From a virus, in IMG/VR virus record IMGVR_UViG_3300028573_000049, positions 1-26,560 of that record: DNA of 26,560 bases; one strand, 5' to 3'. A program made the translations under genes and the position numbers. This document shows positions 8,259-15,756 of this stretch, in pieces (within the stretch, counting starts at the first letter, position 1; the number at the start of each line of letters is the position of its first letter). Below the pieces are notes generated by a model that saw only the letters and a program-made list of their open reading frames with translations, was not told the origin of the DNA and searched no databases.

Positions 8259-8774
8259 TTACGCCTCCACGGGGGCCGCTACGACTTCGTGACTCTGCTT
8301 GTGAATCCGCATCTCATAGGGATTGGCGCAAACAGTTTCGCAGCCGGGAGTCTTGCACTTGTAGGTGCGGCCCTTCTGCTTACCGCGCTGATCCTTATGA
8401 ATGACTGGCTCCTCGTCGTGATCAACGCCTTCTTCTTCCTCCCGTGCCTGAACTTCAGCAATCTGCTTCTTCAGCTTGCTCTGATGCATGGAGTTCATGT
8501 GCGTGCCCATCTCGTTGAACTTGTCGAAGTAGGCGCCGCAGTCCTTGCAGAACCAGATGGAGTCGGCGGGAGACGACGCAGAGGCGCGGTCGAACTCGAA
8601 ACACCAACGAACCTGAGTTCCCTGCTTCCAGAAAAGCGAAAGAAGTTTGCGCTGTTCCGGGTCGGATAAGTCCAGCTTGTACTGCTTGTTGCGCTCAAAC
8701 TTGACGCACCCTTCACTGATTTTGGACGGACCACTCAGCAGTGATTCGTAGGTGCAGGTTGCTTCGATAATCAC
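8259..8774 (-). CDS. Two-C2H2-zinc-finger protein in the virion operon
   Basis: A 171-residue protein if started at the GTG at 8774, which has a perfect GGAGG five bases upstream. A longer frame to 8963 runs over the upstream gene and is unlikely. The N-terminal 90 residues are an unrecognised alpha/beta region with many Lys and Trp. Two classical zinc fingers follow. The first is C-x2-C-x12-H-x4-H (CKDCG to MNSMH); the second is C-x4-C-x12-H-x3-H (CKTPGC to HKQSH). They are separated by an acidic helix rich in Glu and then Lys. C2H2 fingers of this spacing are common in eukaryotes and uncommon in phage structural operons. Position between cement protein and adaptor suggests a head-completion, DNA-binding or regulatory role. 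The function is unknown. Confidence 0.75.
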   Translation of the reverse strand: MIIEATCTYESLLSGPSKISEGCVKFERNKQYKLDLSDPEQRKLLSLFWKQGTQVRWCFEFDRASASSPADSIWFCKDCGAYFDKFNEMGTHMNSMHQSKLKKQIAEVQAREEEEGVDHDEEPVIHKDQRGKQKGRTYKCKTPGCETVCANPYEMRIHKQSHEVVAAPVEA

Positions 8775-8783
8775 GGTTCCTCC

Positions 8784-8814
8784 AAAAATGGGGAGGGCCT
8801 TGCCAACCCTCCCC
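8784..8814 (-). terminator. Rho-independent terminator after the cement protein gene
   Basis: On the minus strand an 8-bp GC-rich stem, GGGGAGGG with CCCTCCCC (8814-8807 and 8797-8790), encloses a 9-base loop and is followed by ATTTTT. It begins about ten bases after the cement gene stop and ends only four bases before the GGAGG of the zinc-finger gene. It would reduce transcription into the tail genes, leaving capsid and scaffold mRNA in excess. Confidence 0.75.
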
Positions 8815-8823
8815 GTCAGGCTG

Positions 8824-9576
8824 CTACTGCTCGCCACCAGTGCGCGGACCAAACCACGAAACGATGGTTCCCAGAGTTGCGTTGCTGCCGGAAAGTGCAG
8901 CGTAGAACCGCAGGAATTCAAGAACTGCGCTCTGCTGCGTGGGAATGAAGTAGTGAGCACCAACGACCTGCATCTGTGCCAGGGTCAGCGAACGCGAAGC
9001 AATCGCACCCGGAGTCCCGTTATACGTTGCTGCGGTCGTAGCCGAAGTACAGACTTGGAAGTTAACACTGCCCAGAGTGTTGAACGGGCTGGTGATGATG
9101 ATGTGGAGACCAACTTCCACACCACCCTGTCCCACAACTTCAGGCGGGAAGGTGTAACCCTTCTCGGTGAGTGACGGGAACGAAGGCAACCACGGGAAAG
9201 CTCCACCGGAGTTCGGCGCACCGAAGTCCAGTTCGAGGTTGCTGTACTGCGAACCCGCTTGGCAGAGAACATCGCCAATGATGGGAGGGTTGACGTTGGC
9301 AGTCGTGGTCGTCACGGTCTGTGTAGCGTTGACCGTGGCTGTACCCGAACTTCCGCCGCCAGTCAGGATAGCCACGACTTCCACGTTCTGAGTCGTGTAT
9401 CCACCACCAGCGAGAGTCACGATCTGGCCGGGGATGACCTGCCCGGTTGCGACCGTGTAGGTAAGCGTGAACCCCGACTGCGAAACGCCAGTCAGGGTTG
9501 TGAGGGTTGAAGTTTCAGGCTGACCAGCCGTGGAGCTGGAGCCGTGGAGATATGCAAGTGCGTCACGATACGGCAT
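8824..9576 (-). CDS. Bbp16-like capsid cement protein with N-terminal beta insertion
   Basis: A 250-residue protein. The C-terminal part (about 95-250) has the layout of the BPP-1 cement protein Bbp16: an early LDFGAPNSGG, a strand VGLHIIITSPFNTLGSVNF with a serine-rich turn, IASRSLTLAQMQVVGAHYFIP, and FLRFYAALSG....GTIVSW near the end. Residues about 25-90 are an added Gly/Thr-rich beta segment, since the family is usually much shorter. Such proteins form trimers stabilising the capsid shell. The gene follows the major capsid gene by nine bases with an AAGGAG site, and a terminator follows it. Confidence 0.75.
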   Translation of the reverse strand: MPYRDALAYLHGSSSTAGQPETSTLTTLTGVSQSGFTLTYTVATGQVIPGQIVTLAGGGYTTQNVEVVAILTGGGSSGTATVNATQTVTTTTANVNPPIIGDVLCQAGSQYSNLELDFGAPNSGGAFPWLPSFPSLTEKGYTFPPEVVGQGGVEVGLHIIITSPFNTLGSVNFQVCTSATTAATYNGTPGAIASRSLTLAQMQVVGAHYFIPTQQSAVLEFLRFYAALSGSNATLGTIVSWFGPRTGGEQ

Positions 9577-9585
9577 AGTCGCTCC

Positions 9586-10638
9586 TTAGCTGATAACGGT
9601 TTCGGTCGAGAGAATCTTTTCCGAAACGAGAATCGGGATGTTCTGGAACTTGGTGACCGAGCGCCCAAACACGTCCGTCTCTTTCGAGTCGAAGTAGGTA
9701 TAGGCGTTCAGCTTCTGGCTGACCGAACGGATGTCAACCTGAGTCTTTAGCAGGCGGTTCATCACCAGAACGGTTCCCGGTGCTTCACCAGCCATCGGCA
9801 ACTGGTTCTTCGCCTCGATGAAGATGTTCTCATCGAAGTTGTTGGACGACAGCGCCGTGGGGTTGATGTTGCAGATGCGCTGAACGCACCGCTCATCACC
9901 AATCTGGATACCCATACGCCACGTGAAGTGGGTACGGTAGACCTGCATCAAAGCAGGAAGCTGAGGGCCAAAGCCGGTAGACGCCGGAGTTTCCTTCGTC
10001 ACGCGGCCCAAGTCCTCCATCTTGAACCCAGCAGGAGTGTTCGGCGGATAGATGCCGTACACCTTGTCCTCGCCCAACTCCATAAAGTAGGCAGAGGTGC
10101 AAGCGCCGGTTGTCGCACCGTTAGACCACACGTTGGGAAGCCAAGTCGTGTCGCCGTTCGGATACGATTCGAGGTTGTTGAAGCGAGTCGCAAGGCCGTT
10201 GAACGAACCGGGGTCCTGCGCCAGGTTTCCGTAGAACAGCAACGACTCCATGTACTGACCGAAGCCTTCAACGTGGCCAGCGTCCTGCTTGCTGCGCCAC
10301 ATGGCCGGGTCGTTCTGGATCATCAACAGTTCTTCGTCAACTTCCGAGTAGGCTTCAAACAACGCCATCGGATCGCTGATTTGCGTGAGCTTCGACGCCG
10401 TGGGCTGAACGCCGGTGTTGAAGCGGCGAGTCTGCGGAGCCGGAAGCGAATCGCGCCGACTGGTTACGTTGGCGAGAATCTGGTTGGCCGTGACCATCGG
10501 GAGGTAACGGATGAGTGGATACATGCGGTCGAGAACTTCACATACACGGAGGAAGGGAGCACGAGCGTCCACCGTGGAGTATGAGTTCACGACATCCTGT
10601 AGGGTTTGATACCCCAACTGTGAAACATCTGTCGCCAT
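9586..10638 (-). CDS. Major capsid protein (BPP-1 Bbp17 / HK97-fold type)
   Basis: A 350-residue protein. Recognisable parts are the N-terminal helix LQDVVNSYSTVDARAPFLRV, the central E-loop-like region with RFNTGVQP, the FYGNLAQDPGSFNGLATRF segment, YGIYPPNTPAGFKMEDLG, and the C-terminal MNRLLKTQVDIRS followed by YFDSKETDVFG. These fit the short HK97-fold capsid proteins of BPP-1-like podoviruses. The gene lies between scaffold and cement genes. AGAGGAG stands six bases before the ATG, a strong site suited to high expression. Confidence 0.9.
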   Translation of the reverse strand: MATDVSQLGYQTLQDVVNSYSTVDARAPFLRVCEVLDRMYPLIRYLPMVTANQILANVTSRRDSLPAPQTRRFNTGVQPTASKLTQISDPMALFEAYSEVDEELLMIQNDPAMWRSKQDAGHVEGFGQYMESLLFYGNLAQDPGSFNGLATRFNNLESYPNGDTTWLPNVWSNGATTGACTSAYFMELGEDKVYGIYPPNTPAGFKMEDLGRVTKETPASTGFGPQLPALMQVYRTHFTWRMGIQIGDERCVQRICNINPTALSSNNFDENIFIEAKNQLPMAGEAPGTVLVMNRLLKTQVDIRSVSQKLNAYTYFDSKETDVFGRSVTKFQNIPILVSEKILSTETVIS

Positions 10639-10656
10639 AACAATCTCCTCTAGAGA

Positions 10657-11412
10657 CTATCGGCGGAGGCCCATGTCCTTCATCTGAGGGCTGTTTGGGT
10701 ACTCAAAGCCGCTGGTTCCAGCAGCCTTGCGTTCTCCAATTCCACCAGTGGGTGACACGTCTTCGCCGGTTAAAGCGGCCAGCTTGACGAGCAGCTTGGT
10801 AGTGGCAAGGCGAACATGTTGCGGTGCGTCCGCGAACGCCTTGTCAAACTCGCTGTCTCCATGCTTGAGCCACATTCGTTTGGCCAGTTCCACGTTGGTC
10901 TCGTACTTGTCGCCCATCTCGCTTCGGAGCGTCTTTTCAGCAGCAGCGGATTCAGCAGCCACGGCATCGTTGTGAGCCTTCACCATCGCATTCATCTGAG
11001 CATTCCACTTCCCGCTCAGTTGCTTGGCTTGGGCTTTCGTCAATCCCAGACTGTGAAACTCCTGCTTCCATGCACTCGTCCACTCGGAGGCGTTCTTGTC
11101 TTCGCCATCGAACTCATACTCACTGGCTTGTTTCGGTCGGCCTAAAGCGTCGTAGTAGGCAGAAAGATCGTCAGCACTCGGATTCTCCGGCAACTTCGGG
11201 ATGTAGTTAGCCTTCTCAGCTTCAAGCGTCGTGGCCTTTGTCTTCCAGCCAAGAGCATCCTTGGTAAAGTCGCCCACGGTCTTGTAGGTCGAGAGGTCGG
11301 CATTCTGCTTGAGGTCGTCAGGCAAACCTGCACGCCATCCCAAAGATTCAGGTTGCTGTGGTGCTGCTTGCTGCTGCGTATCCGGCTGCGCTACTACGGC
11401 TGCTGTAGACAT
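10657..11412 (-). CDS. Capsid scaffolding protein
   Basis: A 251-residue acidic and Ala/Gln/Lys-rich protein. It has a Gln-rich N-terminus, a WRAGLPDDLKQNADLSTYKTV segment near residue 25, a long helical centre (ALGRPKQASEYEF, then TKAQAKQLSGKWNAQMNAM) and a C-terminal PNSPQMKDMGLRR. The W..GLPDDLK opening and placement immediately upstream of the major capsid gene are the usual signs of a podovirus scaffold, needed for procapsid assembly and later lost. An AAAGGAA site precedes the ATG. Confidence 0.85.
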   Translation of the reverse strand: MSTAAVVAQPDTQQQAAPQQPESLGWRAGLPDDLKQNADLSTYKTVGDFTKDALGWKTKATTLEAEKANYIPKLPENPSADDLSAYYDALGRPKQASEYEFDGEDKNASEWTSAWKQEFHSLGLTKAQAKQLSGKWNAQMNAMVKAHNDAVAAESAAAEKTLRSEMGDKYETNVELAKRMWLKHGDSEFDKAFADAPQHVRLATTKLLVKLAALTGEDVSPTGGIGERKAAGTSGFEYPNSPQMKDMGLRR

Positions 11413-11455
11413 GATTTCCTTTCCCCTTGGCTTCTAGGCTTAGGGAGTTTGAAGG

Positions 11456-11920
11456 TTAGCTCGGTTGGCCGAATGCGATGACCAAAGAGGTCGCGGCACC
11501 GGCAGTCACGGTCAAAGTATCCTGCGCGCTCAGTCCGTTGCTCGAATCGGTCACGCCGACGCCGGTCGTACCAACGGCCAAAGCTTTGAACGTGGCCGAA
11601 CCGTCAGGGTTTTGCGTCAGAGAAGCGATGGACGGATCATTCACCGACCACGCAACGGTTGCGGGATTGATGGTAACGGGCTGGCCAGCCGCATCGGTTT
11701 CGCTGATGGTTGCGCCGATGGACTGCGTATCTGTCATCTGTGCTGGCATTGATGTTCCTTTCTGCGGTGGTTGGGGCTTGCCCCAGTGAATACTTAGATA
11801 AGTTGCGACCCCGATTCCGAGAGCGCGCCCAATCAGCTTGAGTTCGGCAAGTATTGCTTCCAGCAACCGGGGAACGCTAGTCGCCGGTACGGGAGCAAAA
11901 ATGTGATCGCCTACTTCCAT
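11456..11920 (-). CDS. Ig-like small virion protein, possible dual start
   Basis: A continuous frame of 154 codons from ATG 11920. Residues 1-57 carry a hydrophobic or amphipathic helix (RLLEAILAELKLIGRALGIGVATYL). Residues 58 onward, from a second ATG at 11749, form a bacterial Ig-like (BIG2-like) domain: VTINPATVAWSVNDPSIASL, then FKALAVGTTGVGVTDSSNG and a final TLTVTAG. The inner ATG has a strong AAAGGAA site, while the outer ATG has only a weak GGGA. A 97-residue product from 11749 may therefore be the main or a second product. Ig-like domains of this kind commonly decorate phage particles. The outer start is supported by the tight junction with the upstream stop (11923). Confidence 0.6.
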   Translation of the reverse strand: MEVGDHIFAPVPATSVPRLLEAILAELKLIGRALGIGVATYLSIHWGKPQPPQKGTSMPAQMTDTQSIGATISETDAAGQPVTINPATVAWSVNDPSIASLTQNPDGSATFKALAVGTTGVGVTDSSNGLSAQDTLTVTAGAATSLVIAFGQPS

Positions 11921-11922
11921 AG

Positions 11923-12147
11923 TCACAGTCCCATCTTGTAATCGAGAAGTGGAACTTTCTTTTCCTTCAGGCCCTTGCTGCGATAGCCTTCCTTCCAAGC
12001 CCGGAACCGCTTGGCCTGTTCGGTCAGCATCTCCTGTTGGTCATCGAGGATGGCTCCGTTCGGCCTCCCACCACCTGCCGCACCCACGCTTCGAGCACGG
12101 CTTCCGGCCGGCTTGCCACCATCAGTTTTTCCTCCACCTTTGGCCAT
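11923..12147 (-). CDS. Small basic hypothetical protein
   Basis: A 74-residue protein with a Gly/Lys/Arg-rich, probably disordered first half (MAKGGGKTDGGKPAGSRARS) and a helical, Lys-rich second half (EMLTEQAKRFRAWKEGYRSK). No family recognised. It starts two bases after the preceding stop and ends two bases before the next ATG, so it is part of the virion operon. Its basic tail would suit nucleic-acid or scaffold contact, but that is inference. Confidence 0.6.
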   Translation of the reverse strand: MAKGGGKTDGGKPAGSRARSVGAAGGGRPNGAILDDQQEMLTEQAKRFRAWKEGYRSKGLKEKKVPLLDYKMGL

Positions 12148-12149
12148 CG

Positions 12150-12608
12150 CTACACCTCACTCAGAACCCAACCGCCAGTTCCGCCAACCCAGAGATTCCA
12201 GAATCCGTTGCTGGCTACCAGAATCGTTACCGCACCTGCATGAGCCGGAGCCGTTAACGTATCTCCCGCCGTGGCCGTACCGTTTACGATTTTGTTCGCG
12301 GCAGTCGTCACTACGTTCTGGGTTGTGTTCGTGTTGACCAGAATCAGCACTTTTCCTACATCGCCAGCGCCGGGAGTAGCAAGTGTCGCTGCATCCGGCC
12401 CCGTGCTAGTGAATACGGCGATGTTCACCGCATTGGCGAATGTCACCGCATCGGTAGCGCCAGAACAAGTCTGGACACAGGGAGCGAGGTTAGTCGCTCC
12501 CGATGTCTGCTGGACAACTACCGTTGCAGGCAACAAGTTGTACGGAACGGTCGCTGCTGGCTGATTCGACGTACCGAAGTTCGTTGGTGTGATGGTTACG
12601 CTTGCCAT
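12150..12608 (-). CDS. Beta-rich virion-associated protein
   Basis: A 152-residue protein starting at ATG 12608, just after the upstream stop at 12611. The longer frame upstream is a shadow of the neighbouring gene. It is Thr/Ala/Val-rich, with repeated short strands, a Cys pair (CVQTC), the segment GDVGKVLILVNTNTTQNVV, and a C-terminal GFWNLWVGGTGGWVL. This composition and the gene neighbourhood fit a small capsid or head-fibre accessory protein. Its layout resembles the next gene upstream (12611-13012), and the two may be distant duplicates. Confidence 0.65.
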   Translation of the reverse strand: MASVTITPTNFGTSNQPAATVPYNLLPATVVVQQTSGATNLAPCVQTCSGATDAVTFANAVNIAVFTSTGPDAATLATPGAGDVGKVLILVNTNTTQNVVTTAANKIVNGTATAGDTLTAPAHAGAVTILVASNGFWNLWVGGTGGWVLSEV

Positions 12609-12610
12609 GT

Positions 12611-13012
12611 TTACGTGTCCGCCGTCACGCGAAGAATATCGCCCGCTACCGAGTCCATCACCAGAATCGCCTTCTTCCCATTGGCAACGGTGATTCCGGT
12701 TCCGCCCGTCACCTTCCACACCGAGGACTGGCCGCTGTTGTTGTAAACCGTGAACACCAAGCCGGGTAGAACGGCAGGCCACTGGACGGTGGTTGCTCCA
12801 CTTCCCGCGTTGGTCAGAGTGTAGTAGCTGGAACGGGTCTGATTCAGCGAGAGGTTGATGGTGTTGGTTGAACCAGCACCGCCAACGTTGATGTCCGTCT
12901 CTTTATCGAGAGCGAACGTACCGGGGCCTGCTTCTTGGGGGTAGCGAATTCCGCCACCAGAGGCCGGGCCACCATACCGAATATTGTCGTAATACGGAGG
13001 ATTACCGCCCAT
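12611..13012 (-). CDS. Beta-rich virion-associated protein
   Basis: A 133-residue protein with a Gly/Pro/Tyr-rich N-terminus (MGGNPPYYDNIRYGGPASGG). The beta-rich body contains a TINLSLNQTRSSYYTLTNAG segment, then VQWPAVLPGLVFTVYNNSG and GITVANGKKAILVMDSVAGD. The V....NNSG then WKVTGG....A.GK.AIL pattern is common in phage head or tail decorating proteins. Its start overlaps the end of the Bbp19-like gene by 11 bases. No enzymatic motif is seen. Confidence 0.65.
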   Translation of the reverse strand: MGGNPPYYDNIRYGGPASGGGIRYPQEAGPGTFALDKETDINVGGAGSTNTINLSLNQTRSSYYTLTNAGSGATTVQWPAVLPGLVFTVYNNSGQSSVWKVTGGTGITVANGKKAILVMDSVAGDILRVTADT

Positions 13013-13247
13013 TTTGTTCTCCTTCTGTTCGGGTTTCTAAGCCGAGCTGTGTATACAGCGGGTTGAACGCTCCAGCCATCTGCAAAATCACCAGAGCACA
13101 AGAGCGTTGTGTGTTCATCACGACATCCCCGGGTTCCACTGCATCGAAGAAGTGAAACAACCGGGCAATGTCACCGAGTACCAAATGTCCTTCTGCCGTT
13201 CCAAAAACGTTGCGATATCGCTGCTGCATCTCCTGCGCCGGGTTCAT
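13002..13247 (-). CDS. Bbp19-like small phage protein
   Basis: An 81-residue protein. The segment YRNVFGTAEGHLVLGDIARLFHFF matches the core of the Bbp19 family: an F.....G..VL.DL....H.F pattern, followed by a conserved short helix (RSCALVILQMAG). Members sit between portal and capsid genes in BPP-1-like and many other podoviruses. Their role in assembly is not established. The ATG overlaps the stop of the preceding small gene (ATGA). Confidence 0.75.
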   Translation of the reverse strand: MNPAQEMQQRYRNVFGTAEGHLVLGDIARLFHFFDAVEPGDVVMNTQRSCALVILQMAGAFNPLYTQLGLETRTEGEQNGR

Positions 13248-13420
13248 ACTTCACGAACTCCAATCGGACCCTTACACGGAAGATTGAACTTTAGATAACG
13301 AATCACTGCTTCAAAGTCGGTTGGTTCCGATTCAATTCCACTAGGAGTAATGATGACAAAACGCCGACTATACTGCTGCGCTAACTCTATCTCCCGAAGT
13401 GTTGGTTTCCTATCTCTCAT
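13244..13420 (-). CDS. Short hypothetical protein between portal and Bbp19 genes
   Basis: A 58-codon frame (MRDRKPTLREIELAQQYSRR to GPIGVREV) linked by ATGA overlaps on both sides: its ATG overlaps the stop of the 62-residue gene and its stop overlaps the Bbp19-like ATG. It has a charged helical N-terminus, then FVIITPSG and an FEAVIRYLKF segment. No family recognised. The double overlap and lack of any other gene here argue that it is translated. Base composition is more AT-rich than the capsid genes. Confidence 0.65.
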   Translation of the reverse strand: MRDRKPTLREIELAQQYSRRFVIITPSGIESEPTDFEAVIRYLKFNLPCKGPIGVREV

Positions 13421-13605
13421 TGCTGCTGTGGCTTATAAATCTCTGAAAGTTTTTTGATGGATTCGTCGGATGCCAAAAATGATACGCGGTCACTAGCGCA
13501 GCATCCAACTCCAGCACAGGACTCGATATAATCCTTCTTGTAGTATCCCCATTGCCATCCATGAAGTTTGCAATAGGTAACTTTCGGAAACATTTGGTCG
13601 CTCAT
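13417..13605 (-). CDS. Cys-rich small hypothetical protein
   Basis: A 62-residue protein with Cys at 12, 30, 35 and 36 and His at 15 (YCKLHGW, then ESCAGVGCC), followed by a charged helix. Metal binding or a disulfide is possible but the spacing fits no family I recognise. Its ATG overlaps the portal stop (13602-13605) and its stop overlaps the next ATG. It is noticeably AT-rich relative to the portal, suggesting a later insertion beside Bbp19. Confidence 0.6.
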   Translation of the reverse strand: MSDQMFPKVTYCKLHGWQWGYYKKDYIESCAGVGCCASDRVSFLASDESIKKLSEIYKPQQQ

Positions 13606-15476
13606 TGAGCCGGAGCCTCACTTCCCGGTTCGAGCAACTTCTGTACCAGCGAACCCTGTTCGGGAGCCTTAGCCAGTGACGCAGCGCCACGCGCAATCTT
13701 GGGGAAGTTCTCAGCCGTGCGCTCCTGCTGCGCCATCTGATTTCTCTGCTGGCGAATCGCCATAATCTCTCTAGCAGGCCGCTTCAACTCCTCGGGGAAC
13801 CCAACGGCATCCATCACTTCATTCGCCGCGGCATCGAAGTTGATAGCGTCAATCACAGTCGGGTTCACCTGCGCCATGCTGGTCAGAAGATTGATTCCCG
13901 TGGTGATGGCGCGAACCTTCGTCAGCCGGGTCTGGGCCTGCGCCAGCATTCCCATGTACTGAATCTCTACCGGGCCGTGAACTGATTCGGTCAGAATATC
14001 GGGAGGCGTCGGTATACGCCCTGCCGCAGCCTCAATCGAGTACACACGGTATATCAGGGGATCGAACGCCTCCGACTGCAAACGCCCAACACGGGTTCCG
14101 AGAATCGCTGCCTTCTCGCCCTGCAACTCCGCAATCTGTTCTGTGACCATGCGCTCAGACTTACCACTCGCTGCCAACTGCGACATCATCATAAAAACGT
14201 CGGTGTGAAAGTGCTGGTTGATGATCTGCCGCACCCGATCCTGGTATTCGACGTTGAACGGGAGATTCTGTACGCCGGTATAGAGCGGCATGGGAGCACG
14301 AGCACGGATGTCGCCGCGATTCGATTCGAGATAAGTGATACCAGCGGGGCCGCGTTGGATAGCACCACGGAGGTCGGAGTAGGCAATCAACGGAGGTTCG
14401 GCGGCTTGGTGGGCGGTAATCAGGTTGGTGCGGCCCATCTGGTTCGCTTGCGCTATCGAGACAAAGGCTTCATGCGACGGTCCACGACCGTAAATCTCGT
14501 CGTCGTTCTTCCACCACCGCCACGCAATCATCGGGTTGGTGTCGTAGCCACTACTCTGCAACAGCTTCGAGCCACCTGAAATATCCATGATGGTGACGCG
14601 TCCGCTTCGGTACTGAAGCACTCCACCCTTGTTGTAAATCCAGTCGGAGGCGAACTGCTTGCTCTTGGAGTCGATGCGGTCAGAACGATAATCGGTATTC
14701 GGATAAATTGCGTGCAGGACTTGCCGCGTGGCATACATGTTCTGCTCGTAGTCACGCTGGAAGTTGTCGTCTACCTGCTTCATCTTCTCCTCGCCAAACT
14801 TCTGCTTCAGTTGGCGAAGGGTCATAATGTACACGCGGTAGACGGTATCGACTTTGCCCCACTGGTTCTCGGAGATGAAGCACTCGCGGAAGTGAGGAAC
14901 GGTGAACACAATCGTTGCCTGCGGTACGTCTTCCTCGATCTGCATGTAGGCAGTGCCGCAGGTAGCGCCATCGGAGATGAACTGAGGAATCAGGTCGTAG
15001 AAGTTAGAACGGTTGAAGGCCGAGTACATGACCGTCTGGCAGTCCTGAATCCACTGCTGGACTTGGGGGTAGGAGTCGATGCGCTTTCCGTTCCATGCAC
15101 GCATCCCGACTGATCGGGGGAAGTTGAACTTACCCGGAATTTCAAGGGCGAACCAGGGCTGATTCCGACTACACAGATATCCGACCATGCCATCCACAAG
15201 CATGTTTCGTGCGAGCATGGCTGAGTCATCGAATACCTCCTGCCCGGTCTGCTGTCCGTCCCATAGGTTCCAATCCTGTACAAACCTCCGTCCGTGATTG
15301 ACATACATGATGATGTTGTCAATCATCGGCTCCCACTGGATACGGTAGTCGGCCATCACCTGGAGGTACTTCTGGCAGTCCTTGGCTTTCTGCTCGTCGC
15401 TCCGTTCGCCCATAGAAGATGCTGGGTAGGAGTTCGTAGTCAGGAACTGCCGAAGATTCATCGAGGGATAAGGCAT
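13602..15476 (-). CDS. Portal (head-tail connector) protein
   Basis: A 624-residue protein of the podovirus head-tail connector family (PF12236 type). Typical parts are the early RIQWEPMIDNIIMYV helix, DDSAMLARNMLVDGMVGYLCSRNQPWFAL, FISDGATCGTAYMQIEED, a long central stretch with MIAWRWWKNDDEIYGRGPSHEA, and the C-terminal helices after FFTHTDVFMMM-like IINQHFHTDVFMMMSQLA. Twelve copies would form the ring at the capsid vertex through which DNA is packaged. The C-terminus is Ala/Gln/Glu-rich. The ATG shares a TAATG junction with the small gene upstream. Confidence 0.92.
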   Translation of the reverse strand: MPYPSMNLRQFLTTNSYPASSMGERSDEQKAKDCQKYLQVMADYRIQWEPMIDNIIMYVNHGRRFVQDWNLWDGQQTGQEVFDDSAMLARNMLVDGMVGYLCSRNQPWFALEIPGKFNFPRSVGMRAWNGKRIDSYPQVQQWIQDCQTVMYSAFNRSNFYDLIPQFISDGATCGTAYMQIEEDVPQATIVFTVPHFRECFISENQWGKVDTVYRVYIMTLRQLKQKFGEEKMKQVDDNFQRDYEQNMYATRQVLHAIYPNTDYRSDRIDSKSKQFASDWIYNKGGVLQYRSGRVTIMDISGGSKLLQSSGYDTNPMIAWRWWKNDDEIYGRGPSHEAFVSIAQANQMGRTNLITAHQAAEPPLIAYSDLRGAIQRGPAGITYLESNRGDIRARAPMPLYTGVQNLPFNVEYQDRVRQIINQHFHTDVFMMMSQLAASGKSERMVTEQIAELQGEKAAILGTRVGRLQSEAFDPLIYRVYSIEAAAGRIPTPPDILTESVHGPVEIQYMGMLAQAQTRLTKVRAITTGINLLTSMAQVNPTVIDAINFDAAANEVMDAVGFPEELKRPAREIMAIRQQRNQMAQQERTAENFPKIARGAASLAKAPEQGSLVQKLLEPGSEAPAQ

Positions 15477-15754
15477 TACGTTCCTAGCGTTGCCGACTGC
15501 GTTTGTGCTGGCTGTGCTCCAGTTGGACTAGTGAGAATGGTTGACGACAATCCACGACGTTCGCGGAGCGCATGAGCTTGAGCCAACGCAGCGGCTTGTT
15601 GCTCCTTGGCCTGGGCGGTTTCGCTGGCTATTGGGGTAGGGGCAGATGGGGCCTTGGGTGCATTAGCCTCTTCAAATCCGGTTACTGCTAGACCTCCAGC
15701 CGCAGCCGTGATCGATGCAATCGCCGCTATTGTTCCAACCGATATTCCCGACAT
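15476..15754 (-). CDS. Small virion-associated protein beside the portal
   Basis: A 92-residue protein. Residues 5-25 form an Ala/Ile/Gly-rich hydrophobic helix (GTIAAIASITAAAGGLAV). A Pro/Ala/Gln linker follows, then ALRERRGLSSTILTSPTGAQ. The last motif (R.RG..STILT....G) recurs in short proteins encoded next to portals in several podoviruses. The function is unknown; membrane or capsid association through the N-terminal helix is inferred. A holin role is conceivable from size and the single hydrophobic segment, but the gene's location argues for a virion part. Confidence 0.65.
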   Translation of the reverse strand: MSGISVGTIAAIASITAAAGGLAVTGFEEANAPKAPSAPTPIASETAQAKEQQAAALAQAHALRERRGLSSTILTSPTGAQPAQTQSATLGT

Positions 15755-15756
15755 GC

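Noticed and set aside
8775-8963. Extending the zinc-finger gene upstream to 8963
   Set aside because: The extension runs out of frame over the end of the cement protein gene and across a terminator; the GTG at 8774 has a perfect GGAGG.
9928-10584. 218-codon plus-strand frame opposite the major capsid gene
   Set aside because: An Arg-rich antisense shadow of a strongly supported gene, without ribosome site or neighbours on that strand.
15476-15754. Holin assignment for the 92-residue protein beside the portal
   Set aside because: It has only one weak hydrophobic segment, no endolysin nearby, and a C-terminal motif seen in virion-region genes.
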